From Parapristionchus giblindavisi (taxonomy: Eukaryota > Nematoda > Chromadorea > Rhabditida > Diplogasteridae), in contig CALSFV010000228.1 of the NCBI GenBank assembly GCA_943737045.1, forward strand, positions 997,501-1,061,500: DNA of 64,000 nucleotides, in the 5' to 3' direction. The notes beneath the pieces are model-generated. The model was not told the DNA's origin and searched no databases. It saw only the letters and a program-made list of their open reading frames with translations. Positions 1 through 11,998 of this stretch are shown here, one piece after another. Numbering within the stretch: the first letter of the stretch is position 1; the number at the start of each line of letters is the position of its first letter. Position numbers and translations under genes: made by a program.

Positions 1-45
1 CAAACGAAGAAAATGGGTAAAAACGTCGAAAGATTGATGCGACTC

Positions 46-350
46 CTACTCATATTCTATTGTTAGCTCGGCACTCTCATTAAGAATAATTTCACTGCCG
101 TACTCTCGTCTCTTACCCTCACTCTCGTCATCTTTGCTCTGACAGCTGATCAACTTCTCCTGTTCAATAGGCATAGTCGGAATGACCGAAAGAAGACTTT
201 GCCACTGATTAGGCCGGCCTTGTTTGGAGCATAAAAGAGGATTATTAGTAGTAGGCTGTATGTCCTCATCCGTCACTCTCCTCTCCTCCCCTGACTGTCT
301 CTTCAGTCCATTCATAGCCAACAGATTAACACAGGCCATCTGAGTGCCAC
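46..350 (-). CDS. Possible 3'-terminal exon of an unidentified gene
   Basis: On the minus strand an open frame runs from a good splice acceptor (acttgcag, exon from 350) to a TAG at 46-48, about 101 residues. It contains a short mixed hydrophobic start (GTQMACVNLLAMNGLK) followed by a polar tail rich in E, S, Q and T, ending NESAELTIEYE. The composition looks coding, like the cytosolic tail of a transporter or receptor, but I recognise no family. Upstream exons would have to lie between 351 and about 1560 and I could not find convincing ones, so this may be a chance open frame or a remnant. Confidence 0.25.
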
Positions 351-1584
351 CTGCAAGTATGTAGATTCCATCCATTCTAATTCTCTCAATCAAACAATCT
401 GTCTCTGTCTCTCTTTCACTCCTCCTCCTCATCCCTCTTCTCCTCCCTCTCATCCCTTATCCTGCCTTCTCCAATTCTATTCTCATCCATCATAGTCTTC
501 TATTTTCATCACTCAAAATCTTCCCTAAATAATGATGATCATTTAAATAACTGAGCCAATCTTTGCTTCTTCTTCTTCTTCATTTTTCTTCACATGTTAT
601 TTGTCTACGTTTGTTCTTCTATGCGATTTCGCTTCAACGCTGTTACAGTATCATCCTCTTCTGCATGTAACAAAGTAATCTGCACGATGTAACATATTGT
701 CTCACTCATTTTGTTGTACTTTCTCATCAGGTACTGAAAACATAGACATAATCGGAAAAAAAGTACGATGTTTTGTCTGATTCATTTCACTTATCTGATA
801 ACAAATGCACCTTGTCTAGTATGTGCTTTTGACGTACTATGAATTTGATACAACTACATGTTGGGTCGACCCGGGAGTGTTCAATATTCATTGGCATCTG
901 TCCATTGTTCCACTCTCGATGTGTTCGTCTATCATACGAGAAATGATTGATATCTATGCCGTCTCTACTACTATCTACTTTGTTCATCTTCTATTCCCCC
1001 CTTCCTTGTCATTCTTCGTCTACCCATTTCATTCCCATCGTTCGCTTCTATTCAAGTACATATATTTCGTGTTTTAGGTCCATCGAGGGGTGATCATCCC
1101 CCCTTTTCTTCGTCTTTCTCTGCCAATGTCCATCCGACCGTACCCGTCTAAGATGGAATCACATCGGCTAGTTTTCTCTTCGACTCCTCGAACACCTACG
1201 ACTACGGAAGTGAACAAGGCATGATATAGACATTCAAAGCGTTCAGGTCCCAAGCAAATATAAGCCAATATGAAGATAGCATAGTAGTTGAAACATCGTA
1301 ATTCGTTAATCAAGATGGCTTACCATGGAAAGCGCGTGAGGATATTTGATCGTTGCTCATTTTCTCTCAAATCAAATGACCTTTAGTCTTCCTCGTAACC
1401 CAATCCCATGGACTATTCATTGTTGTTTTGGCAATAGAGAGAATGGACACCAAAATAGACATCGTCATTTCCTCTAATCTTCTTCCTTCTCCTGTCTCTT
1501 TACATGAAATATAGTGTAGTTATATCATACATACACACACTTTCTCTCCTCCTTCTATCGCTCCTTTGAATAGTGTTCAGTATT
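351..1584. other. Intergenic, no supported gene
   Basis: Pyrimidine-rich, low-information sequence. Several short open frames occur on both strands, for example minus-strand 1074-1313, but none has convincing splice sites or a recognisable family. The right end carries the 5' region of the next gene, with a splice-acceptor-like ttcag ending at 1580, four bases before the ATG. Confidence 0.5.
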
Positions 1585-4500
1585 ATGGAGGATTGGTCGG
1601 CGTATTGCTGTGCGGTGAGTAAATGGACCATTCCTCATATCCGTTCCCGGCGGCTTCACTCAAAAGTACATCGAAATATATATTAATCATAACATTTAGT
1701 AGTTCACTTTTTTGATGTTGAACAAAATTACTCACAGAGCTATGCATCTGAGAGCATTAATATAATAATATAGTATCATATTATCTTCTTTATTGTGTGA
1801 CTAACGAAATACTGCTACTTGTAGGACGATACCGATCTACCATCTTTCGTTTTGGCTACTTTGGTCATTCTTCTTCTACTTCTGGCTATTCTCATCTGGA
1901 TCGCATTCTGTATGGCAGTCCAAAGGACAGCGAGGCGGATGGCGATGTTCAAACGGCAGCGGAGAACTCAGGTTTAAATTTTATTGATATGTTTTTTTGA
2001 GTGATGAAAGGGTTCTGCAGATTTATCAGTAATGGCATAGTACTCCATAAGTAATCAGCTTAGAGTGTTTTCATTCAACACAAAATTAGTGGGGTCGTTT
2101 TCGAGTATAAAATTAATTGTGGCAATGAGCAAGATAGACTGTTTACTGCTCATTTTCATGAGTTCACGTCATTTACAACGAAGAATGGTCAGTGTTCAGA
2201 AGATATTGTAAAGATAGTAAAAGGTAGCCGAGATAGTCACAAAACAAACACCTTTATCTCTTGTTCGTATCGTAATACAAAAAGACTTATGCAAATGCGC
2301 CGTGTACACATGTTTGAGCAAATATCACATGGAGGGAATTGCTAGTTGTCGCTGACGAAGTGATCACTAATTAAGTTTGCATTTTGTTTCGCGGCACTGT
2401 ATACTTTGACATTACGCTCAAAATTCTTGTACACATCAATATCGTAATGATTGCAAAAGGAAATCAATGATGTTCCAGAAACGGGAATCCTGATCACTTA
2501 AATAGTACGATCATTAGTCGCCTTTTATAATCATAATAATCTTTGAATGATCAGTGATAATTGTAGACGATCATCGCTGCTGCGATATCTCGAGCAGTGA
2601 ATGAAGGAGCTCGAACGGCCGATGCTGCTCTTTCATCCGGAACTACTTTCTCACTCTTTGCGAGAGGAAACAATCAGGTTCGCGTTAATAATCATATTTA
2701 AGATAATAAGCTTTACTGCATATTTGATCATGTATGTCATAAAATTTTAAAATTCATCGGATCATGCCAATAATATTACTAGAGCACATCACATAGCGCA
2801 TTATTTCGAATTCATATTCACATAAATGTATTTCATTCATAATTCTTGTAATTTGCGTAAATTTGTTCTTTTGGAACCACCACGTGCAAATGTGTAAAAT
2901 GTGTGGCCTTGACTGAATTCGGGAAAACGTTAATCCTAATCTGTAGCAATAATCGAAGAGCTATTTAAATTCTCGGTCGTTCACTGTTTCATTGTTCTTT
3001 CGGTGAATTGGTCTGGATTAAATATCATGAATGAAACCAGTTGTGATCTATTGATAGTCGACTATCTCTGATAGTATTCCGATTGTGTGGCAATCATTGT
3101 TCATCTGTGTCTGCCTTGCATACTCTCACTCGATCAGCTAATTATAATCCCAATGAGTTTGCTCACATGCGTCACTCTTCTGCTCTCTTGTTTCTTGCCA
3201 TTCCTTGAGGCGTAGAGAGAGGGATCTAAAAAGTTTGCGTGACCCTTGTTATCACAACTCTTTTTTTTCTTCTCCAATGCCTCTCGTACGAGAGAAGAAC
3301 AAATAGAAAAGGGGATGAGAGACGACGTCTTCTTCTTCTTCTTCTACACCTCGTCTTCATATTGCCAACCGGTTGACGTGACCCCGTGTAGATATTGACA
3401 TTCCTCATTCAACTCTCTTACTTTGTCATGCTCTCTCGCACCCTTAGTGAGACACTTATCCGTGAGAATCTACGAGCCATTTTGTACTACAGTTCACTCC
3501 TAGATGAGTAAACCAGTTAGCGAGATAGGTGATGCAATGTCAAGATGAACTAACCATAAGAGTGCAATGCAATACTGACAATTGAGTGGCAGTTTTACAA
3601 TTAGAAATGAGTTGAGAGAACACAACAAATTGGTTAAAAGCAAGTCAAAAACAACACGGGTGAATCAGGTGAACTTAGATTGTACGAGGGGGGAATTGAG
3701 ACGAAATCGATGAATGTCTGTTATCGTGGTAAATGTAAAGGACAATACGGAGAGAACGGAATATTCTATCGAAACGATATTGAGAATTACGAAAAGAAAA
3801 GTGTATTAAATTAACAATAAATTTCCCGATCAGAATACCAAATCAATATTTTAAAGCATTCAATGATAATGTATCATATTTGTAGAGAATGCAAGAGCAA
3901 CTGCCCACATACGAAGAGGCACTGGGAATGGAGCAAGCTCCCCCATCCATCGCCATCATTGGTGGATTACCACCACGGCCTATTGAGTACGACTGTTATT
4001 TTTACCGTTATTTATGATTCTAGCCCTTTCTTCTGCTTTAACTCCTTGAACCTATCCCATAATATTTCTCTGCTTATCTTTCTCTGCTAGAACTATCTCT
4101 ATTGCATAATTCTTTCCTTTCCTATGCTAACCATTTCCTTCAGAAACACCGATCCTCCTCCATATGTGAAAGAAGCGGCAAAACCAGGAAGAGTGCTAAG
4201 GTCTGTGTTTAAATTGGTTAACCATCCACTTCATTAACCATCTTTTTATGATGCCATCACACTAAAAATTCTATCATACTATCTACATTAATGTGTGTGA
4301 TGCACTTCCGGTTTAATTAATTCAATCATCTAATGTCCATCTTCACCTTTCGTCAAAAGCAATCACGACGAGTGTTTCTTTTCCTATCGAAAAGAATGCA
4401 TACTTAACCATTCAGCCATAGCACATCAAATATTCCACACAAACAAGGGTAATATCAAGATGATTTTGACACTCTCCCATAATGAAATTCGATTGTTTAC

Positions 4501-4779
4501 TATTTACTAACATTGAGGGCTTCTTTCAAAGGAATTATTATACATGTCATTTAATGTTTACTCAATATTTCGTGAAAAATGATAAAGATTATAGTTTTTG
4601 TATTTAGAATGGCTCCAGAACGACCGGGTTGCTCATCATCAGTGATGCCTCCTTCGTACGACAACGTCGTCTCTCAGACTCGTCAACGACAGAGTAGTCC
4701 TTCATCATCTCCTTCAACATCTCGATCACGGGTGCCCGTCTATTCCATACCCATAAGGGATCAATCAACGGATGTTTGA
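1585..4779 (+). CDS. Single-pass membrane protein with three PY-type motifs
   Basis: Six exons: 1585-1614, 1825-1971, 2567-2677, 3886-3986, 4144-4200, 4608-4779; all phases agree, giving 205 residues. A short acidic N-terminus with a CC pair (MEDWSAYCCADDTD) is followed by one strong membrane segment at about residues 18-40, then a basic stretch (RTARRMAMFKRQRR), which predicts N-out, C-in. The cytosolic tail carries LPTYEEAL (102-109), PPPY (134-137) and PPSY (163-166) and a Ser-rich end. PPxY and LPxY are ligands for WW domains of NEDD4-type ubiquitin ligases, so a role as an E3 adaptor or substrate in endosomal sorting is inferred. The layout recalls WBP1L or VOPP1, but I see no direct homology. 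The start is the first ATG after a splice-acceptor-like ttcag. Confidence 0.7.
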
Positions 4780-5852
4780 GTCTTTCATTGTCTACTGTGA
4801 TTCTTTCGCTCCATCGCTGCAATTCATTCTAGTCATTATTCTATTACATATTGACATCATTACTCAACGTTCTATAGCATCGACCAATTAGATTTCATTA
4901 ATCACGATCTGCCTGTTGTTTGTATGTTTCCCCATTCCATTTCTTGCCTAGTCCTATTTCATTTCATTCTACCTGTACATGCTTCGCTTCATCATCCCTC
5001 ATGCCATCATTTTCTGGCTAGATCCCTCTCAGAGTTCATAGAGCATGGACACTTCAGTTCATTTCTCATGAATTCTTAACAATATTCTGGACCATTCGAA
5101 CGACGCCCTATTGTCCCATATATCGGGTGGACACTTTTCCTTCTCTTTCATCTACTCATCAATACACTTTCTCAGACGAAATGATTCATTCTTGAATTCC
5201 TATCCTCTGTTGCAAATAACGATCCCATTTGCCATGTTCCCATTCTCTGGTTTCGATAGTACTTTCATTAATCGCTGTACAGCAAAGTGAGACTTGTCTC
5301 CGGTCTCTGCATTGCCCATTATATTTTATTCGTTTTAGAATTACAGAGTGAAGAGACCGTTGACTCAAGATTCTTCGCTATGAATTTGTAGAATAAAATA
5401 GCTTTCCTATTGAATATTATGCGTAACGAACTACACAATGAATTATGCAGGAATTATTTTTAAAATTAGAACAAAAAAACAAAATTTCTATTTTTAAGAA
5501 ATTCATGAAATACTGATATAAACCGCATGTAGCTGGATTTGCACCACATCATCAGTATCTTAGATTACCAATATTTGGATCTCAACATTGGTCTCCAATA
5601 TCAACCACTATTCTTCATTGAAGCTGTTTAATACTCAATAATGTGTCAAACATAATGACTATAGATATAAGGAATAAGATGCATGGAGAATTGTGGTGGG
5701 TACCATAGTGCATACACGATATGGTGCGCGTTGTGTGGTCAAATGGCAGATGGTCGCCTATTTCCCAAATGCAATCCACGTTGTGTTTTGAACAACTGAT
5801 ATTATTACTGCTTATGGATAAATTTTAACTAATTCAACTTGCAAATTTAATA
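4780..5852. other. Intergenic, 3' UTR of the PY-motif gene and upstream region of ARMH3
   Basis: AT-rich sequence between two plus-strand genes. No coding exon, RNA gene or repeat that I can support. Unlike most genes here, the ARMH3 ATG at 5853 has no splice-acceptor-like AG close upstream. Confidence 0.5.
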
Positions 5853-8800
5853 ATGGATAATCGCAAACCAAAGATTCTCGTAAGATATGATGAGATATTC
5901 AATCAGGTACACTACTTAATATTGTTTCGCATTGTTTTAATTAAAATTCTTACAATAGGGATGCATCTCTTCCTATTCCAATTTTAATAGACAAATAAAA
6001 TGTATGAATAATGCCATGTAATTGCATTTTTACAAAACAATATTTTTTGTTGATAGGTGTTCTCCATTTCACAATTATCATTCATGTGATAATTTATTCA
6101 ACTATTCTATCATTAACGTTCTTCAGAACCATTGATATTCTCCTTATTTCAGGACCTGAACACCGATGACATCTTATGGGACGAGGTTTTCCTCCTTCGT
6201 CCCAATGTTGACTATCTCACCGTAAAATTGAGGGAATGTACATTGGAAAAATTAATGGATAGACTAAGGACTCTTTTAGAGAGAAGTGCGGTGTGTGTCT
6301 CGAATGAGACTTCAATCTGCGTATACAATGCGTGTCAGGTGGGCAGTTACTGTTTATACAGCACACAGGTTACAAATAACCTTGAAATATTGTTTACTCT
6401 CTCCTTTCAGATCTTCACTACAGTACTCGAAGAAGTTGTAGTGCAGTTTGGACTCACAAAGGCTATCGAAGTCCTCTTTGATGACGCTGAAAGATGCTTC
6501 ACGGTATATTGCGATCAGAATTGTGACAGAATTTTTATGTGATAGTAGTTATACAGTTGTAAATACATATAATTCTCTGAAAACAACACTGTTCAATTAT
6601 ACTTTCTTTATACCGGTTCAACGGTATCAGATTTATATTAATTTATCATAATTAAGGCGATTCTTCGGCGATTCTATTTCTTCATCGTCGAAAATGTCCA
6701 CGATGATCTCAAGTCGATCTCTCTTCATTTCATTGAACGACTCGCTGTACTACCGGCTAAGGTATGCTCTTTACAAAATTATATTTCATACTTCTGTGAC
6801 CTAGTTGATGAGGAAAACTGGCGGGATTCAAGCAATGAAAAGTTAACGGATCACCTTTAATGAATCATCAATGGCTACCATTTTTAATCCTGCTTCTACT
6901 TCTTCTTCCTTATACCATTCACGTTTCTGTATAGGATAGTCTTAATCATGCTCCAACATGTTAATCATATTTAGCAATCGCATTGCAGATGGAAGAGATT
7001 CCGTTGCTGTCCTCTCTGATATTCTCACCTTCATTTGATGTTTTCTCAGCGGTTTTTGCCCAATCAGAGACTCTCATTGGACTTGGAAATCAATCCAGTA
7101 AGCAAGAGGTCAACGTTAATGACTTCTTCACTATACAGCGAAACGATCTGTATCATACAGCTGAAGAAGATCTAGAAAAGATCGAAAAATAACTTCTCCA
7201 TTTGCAGTGCGTACTTTGTCAGTGATGCTTTCTCGGGTGAAAGGAATCGAAGAAAAGACGAATCCTCTCATGAACAAATTTTCATCTTTACATGATGAAT
7301 TGACACTGCAGGTATAATTGTGCTTCTATCATAAAAATCAACTCTTTTATTATAGGGTCTCGCTCAATTGATACTCGAACAAATCGAGTTATCCAATGAG
7401 CGAGCAGAAGCGAGTATCACAGGAAACACTGAAGGAATATTATCGAGGCTTTCTTACATGTTCTCTGGGCCTAAGGAAACAAAGTAAGTGTACACGATAT
7501 CAATCACCGAATACAATAATATCTAAATATTCATTAGTTTGGTTGTGTTGATTGACACATATCCTATGATCGGACATCTACTACCGTTCTAGTGACTATT
7601 TCACTCAGAGAACCACCATCGATTCACGATTCTCCTCTTGATATCTCTTCATTGTTCATTCTCTTCGAGGCCATTCGATGCAATAAGACGTTCGTGAGCA
7701 CGATACTAAATGTACGTCTATCAAGCCATTCTGTGACACACCATGAACTATTCGGGACGGTTTTCAGTCGAATCCGTCATTTGGGAGAGAATTATGCAAA
7801 ACAAACCCAGAACCGACGTGCCTCAAAATCAATAGAAATACCTCAATAGCAAACAAAGTCACCTTCTTCCTTCAGACTCGATCAACATTGGAATCGTCTA
7901 CTGAAGAGAAGGAAAGATCACTGCTACTCAGACACTTCTTCACTTTCTGTTCATTGGCTTTTGAAGAATCGAAAGGTGAGTAGGTGTAAAGATCGAGAAA
8001 ATTGGATATAGAATCAATCATCATATAGTTAAAATTTCAAATAATTAATCGATCAATGTTCCCTTTATTTTAGGTGATCCCGGTTTCTTCGCGGGTCGTC
8101 TTTGTCTTCTTTCTCTTCTTCGTCTCACAGATGATGTCTTCGTCCAGAATTCCCTCCACGATCCCCATAACATCAGTGCGGTTTCACTTTATCGACCGGC
8201 CATGCTGCACAGATCCGGTATTGTCTACCCTATTGTATACTTATGAATTATTCATTCTCGAATCCGTACTGTAGTAGAACTGTTTCCTACAAAGATTGTC
8301 GATTAGTACTCTCAAAACTATTCAGTACTTCGTTAATTACACGCCGTCTGTAAGAACCGAAGTCAGTTAAGTACAATAATTTCAAAATGATTATAGTTGT
8401 TTATTGCTGTGTACGATACTAGATAGTTGCCTTATAGCAAGTTTATCGGGTGCCCATGTGAGGGACTTAAGAGAGAGAGAAGGAGGAGTAGACGGGATAG
8501 GCCGGTGAGGCCAGAGGACATACAGTATCGCCAGAAAGTAATCGGACACTTTTTCATTTTTTTATAACTTTTGATCCAGGAAAGCAATCAAGCTGATCTT
8601 TTCAGCCAATGTACAGAATTTATCAAGGAATATTACCATGATGTGTTGGTGTAATTAACTTAGTTAATTTTTGCGTAGTGATGACGCTACCGAAGTGCAC
8701 TTTTTTGAAAATTCCCATTTCTTTAGTGAAAAGCCCTGTTCTTCGGGAACACTGTGAGAGTGTAGACCCCCACTAGGGCTGTACAGTCAAACAATCTGGA

Positions 8801-11800
8801 ATGGCTCCGACTCCGATTTCAAGCTGTGGCAGGATTGCAACTTTGACCTCCAAAATTTATAACTCTGCTTCTAGATGTGATAACGACTCGTTCTAAGCGC
8901 CAAAATGATGCTAGTGGCGAGTGATGTTTATCCCCGAAATATGGTAGTCATATCTCGTCATTTGCCCTCAGGGCATAAAATAATTTTTTGTTGGGAGGAC
9001 CGATATTGAGACCCTACCGTTCAGAGGGCAGGTCTTCTAAAATTATGGTTTCAGCGCATGCAGCTTTGCAATGTATCATATATTTATTTCCCTTATTTTG
9101 GTTTGGTTTCGATTCCTTTCAGACCCGTAGCTAAAGTTATGCTGAGGTCTACTCGGTGCGCGCTCTTGTGCTTTCTCTCTTACTGCTCTCATCCCTGGGC
9201 CTCTATTGATGAAATTTCTTATTTGCAAAGCACCTATACATGTTAGAGATGTTTACAAAAGTTTTTACACTATTGCTGAACATTGATCTTTGATCTTTGT
9301 ATTTTGTTCTTTACTCGCTACAACCGAGTAGACCTCAACATAACTTTTGCTACGGGTCTGAAAGGAATCGGAACCAAACCAAAATAAGGGAAATAAATAT
9401 ATGATACATTGCAAAGCTGCATGCGCTGAAACCATAATTTTAGAAGACCCTCCTCTGAACGGTAGGGTCTCAAAATCGGTCCTATCAACAAAAAATTATT
9501 TTATGCCCTGAGGGCAAATGACGAGATATGACTACCATATTTCGGGGATAAACATCACTCGCCACTAGCATCATTTTGGCGCTTAGAACGGGTAGTTATC
9601 ACATCTAGAAGCCGAGTTATAAATTTTGGAGGTCAAAGTTGCAACCCTGCCACAGCTTGAAATCGGAGTCGGAGCCATTCCAGAATGTTTGACTGTACAG
9701 CCCTAGTGGGGGTCCACACTCTCACAGTGTTCCCAAGAACAGGGCTTTTCACTTAAGAAATGGGAATTTTCAAAAAAGTGCACTTCGGTAGCGTCATCAC
9801 TACGCAAAAATTAACTAAGTTAATTACACCAACACATCACGGTAATATTCCTTGATAAATTCTGTACATTGGCTGAAAAGATCAGCTTGATTGCTTTCCT
9901 GGATCAAAAGTTATAAAAAAATGAAAAAGTGTCCGATTACTTTCTGGCGATACTGTAGGTGAAAGGCACAAGGGGCCTTATATAGGCTCTCACTTCATTC
10001 CTAATTGTATTCCTTCTTTGTTGGTGCCTGCATGATTCTGCACAATGATAATATGATTAACCGGTGTACTTAGGTAATCAATCAGATCTAATATGCAACA
10101 GGCTATGCACTATGCAACTGTTATGACTCTCCTTTTACATACCAAATATCATGGTAGGTGCTCTACCACGAGTTTTTCGCATCGTTGGTCAACATGGTTT
10201 CAGTACGATGCCCAAAACAAAGCAAATTTGTGGTATTGAGCACCAACCATTGGCATGATATGGATCATGTAATAGTCGAACTATGACCATCTTATAAGTA
10301 TTGTACCTAGCATGATCCCAGTTTGCTAGGTTCTTTCTGAAACTGCGCGATAATAATCATAAACAAATTCAGGCGTCTTCGACTGTCGACGACCTGCATG
10401 CACATTAGGAAGCACGGCACTTGATCTTATCACGGAACTTCTCGTTTCTCATCTCAAGATTGGCTTCCCACTTGAATTCCATGAGTGAGATTTTCAATAT
10501 TCTTAATTAAAACATAAATATGGTGTGCTGTCCATTATTTATCGAAATTAATGCACTCCCTTTTGCTTGATGTTAAACATTTCCTGTCAGTTAGGCTACA
10601 TATACTTTCAGACTCGGTCTCGGTATAGTTCATCGTATCCTGGCGTATCAGAAGAATCGATGCATACGAATGAGCCACTGGCAGGGACTATTCAACGGTA
10701 TGTATTTCATTTGAAATGTTATCATCGGTGTACTGGATATTAGTATTAGATGATTGTAGTTTGTATAAACAACAGAACAAAATGACCGTCCACGATGTAG
10801 ACAGAATAGGAAAGGGTCCTGATGCTCTTGTGATCTGAGTCAACCAGTATTTGAGTCGTCGAACTACTTACAACTTACGAGCGAATATGGTCTCTTAATT
10901 TCGTACCCATCAATCATACTAATAATCCGATTTCAGCCATGCTCGCTCTTCTTCGGTTTCTCCTCTCGAATGAATCGAAGTTCACAGTTTCCATCTATCC
11001 TCTCGCATTCCGTATTATGATAGTCATCAATCTTTTCCTCACTTTTGGAGATACGTTCCTTCCTTCAGGAGAAGCTTACGATCTACTCTATTACGAATTA
11101 GTTCGTTGATTTTATTTCGTTTATCAAATAATATTAAGACTTATTAATGTTGTCATATAGGTCGTTTCACAGCGACGAATATTCCGCTTTATTTTCAATC
11201 CTGATGAATTTCCCACTCTGACGTCATTGTACAAAAATAAATGTTGACAGTCGTTATTTAACTTTCGTACTTACATTACACTTTCTCACGTTTTCTTATC
11301 TGCCATTAGATCTTCCATTACAGGTACGCCAGGAAGGAGTATTCGGTCAACTAACCGAACATGTCGAGAGGAGATTACAGAAAGAGAAGGATTCTGATTG
11401 GTTAGTTTATCCCCATAACAAATTCAATCACAAGATGATCTAAATCGTAAACTCACTCAATAATCATGACCATTTACAGGGAAATGGTATCGAAAGTGAA
11501 GAATCATCTGATCAATCCAATGATTATCATCAATACTATCAAGGAGAAGATAACTGGAGAAGTTCTCGAACAGGAAGAGGTAAGATGATAGGGATATAAA
11601 CTCGATATTATGTTGTTAAATGGAAATTTGGCTTTTTTCTCCATTGAAAGTAATACAAAAGTGAGAGAATTCTTAACCTTCATTGTAGTTCTCTATTCAG
11701 AATTAACGAAAGAGAATATAAACTAATACATTACATTACTCTATATTGCAACATTCTTCCTCACAATACTCTTCATCAATTACAGATCATCGAAGTGATT

Positions 11801-11998
11801 CGTTCATCCTTCGAGACACTTTCACTCAAGTTATACGATGGGCTGACCACAGTCTCCGCCTATGATGATGCACGACACATTCCATTCTTCCTTCTTCTAT
11901 CACGAACTCTGAATGCAGATGCGGAGAAGCGGAAGCTGGAAGAGTCCAATATATTTGATTATCCGACTCTTGTTGACAATCTTTCATCCATACTATAA
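5853..11998 (+). CDS. ARMH3: Armadillo-like helical domain-containing protein 3 (C10orf76 family)
   Basis: Seventeen exons: 5853-5906, 6153-6338, 6411-6503, 6657-6761, 6989-7097, 7208-7311, 7356-7483, 7609-7711, 7876-7975, 8074-8217, 10409-10484, 10612-10697, 10937-11100, 11161-11242, 11310-11400, 11480-11579, 11786-11998; 645 residues against about 689 in the human protein. The start (KILVRYDEIFNQD) matches the family's YDEIF region, and FGDTFLPS...YDLLYYEL (about 466-484) and the last exon (FETLSLKLYDGL) match the conserved C-terminus (DUF1741). The human protein binds PI4KB and supports Golgi PI4P and Arf1/GBF1 function; the same role is inferred. The exon 14-15 junction (gttgac donor at 11243) is the weakest call. 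Intron 10 is 2.2 kb and holds a foldback transposon. Confidence 0.9.
8523..9955. mobile_element. 1.43-kb foldback DNA transposon, Tc1/mariner-like ends
   Basis: The two halves are near-perfect reverse complements: left arm 8523 to about 9157, right arm about 9323 to 9955, roughly 633 bp each, with scattered mismatches and a unique loop of about 165 bp. The ends read CAGTATCGCCAGAAAGTAAT on one side and its reverse complement on the other, flanked by TA at 8521-8522 and 9956-9957, the target duplication of Tc1/mariner insertion. There is no transposase frame, so it is non-autonomous. It sits in ARMH3 intron 10 and would be transcribed as a very long hairpin. Confidence 0.9.

Noticed and set aside
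1074..1313. Minus-strand frame as an upstream exon of the 46-350 terminal exon
   Set aside because: I could not find donor and acceptor sites that join it in phase, and it contains no recognisable domain.
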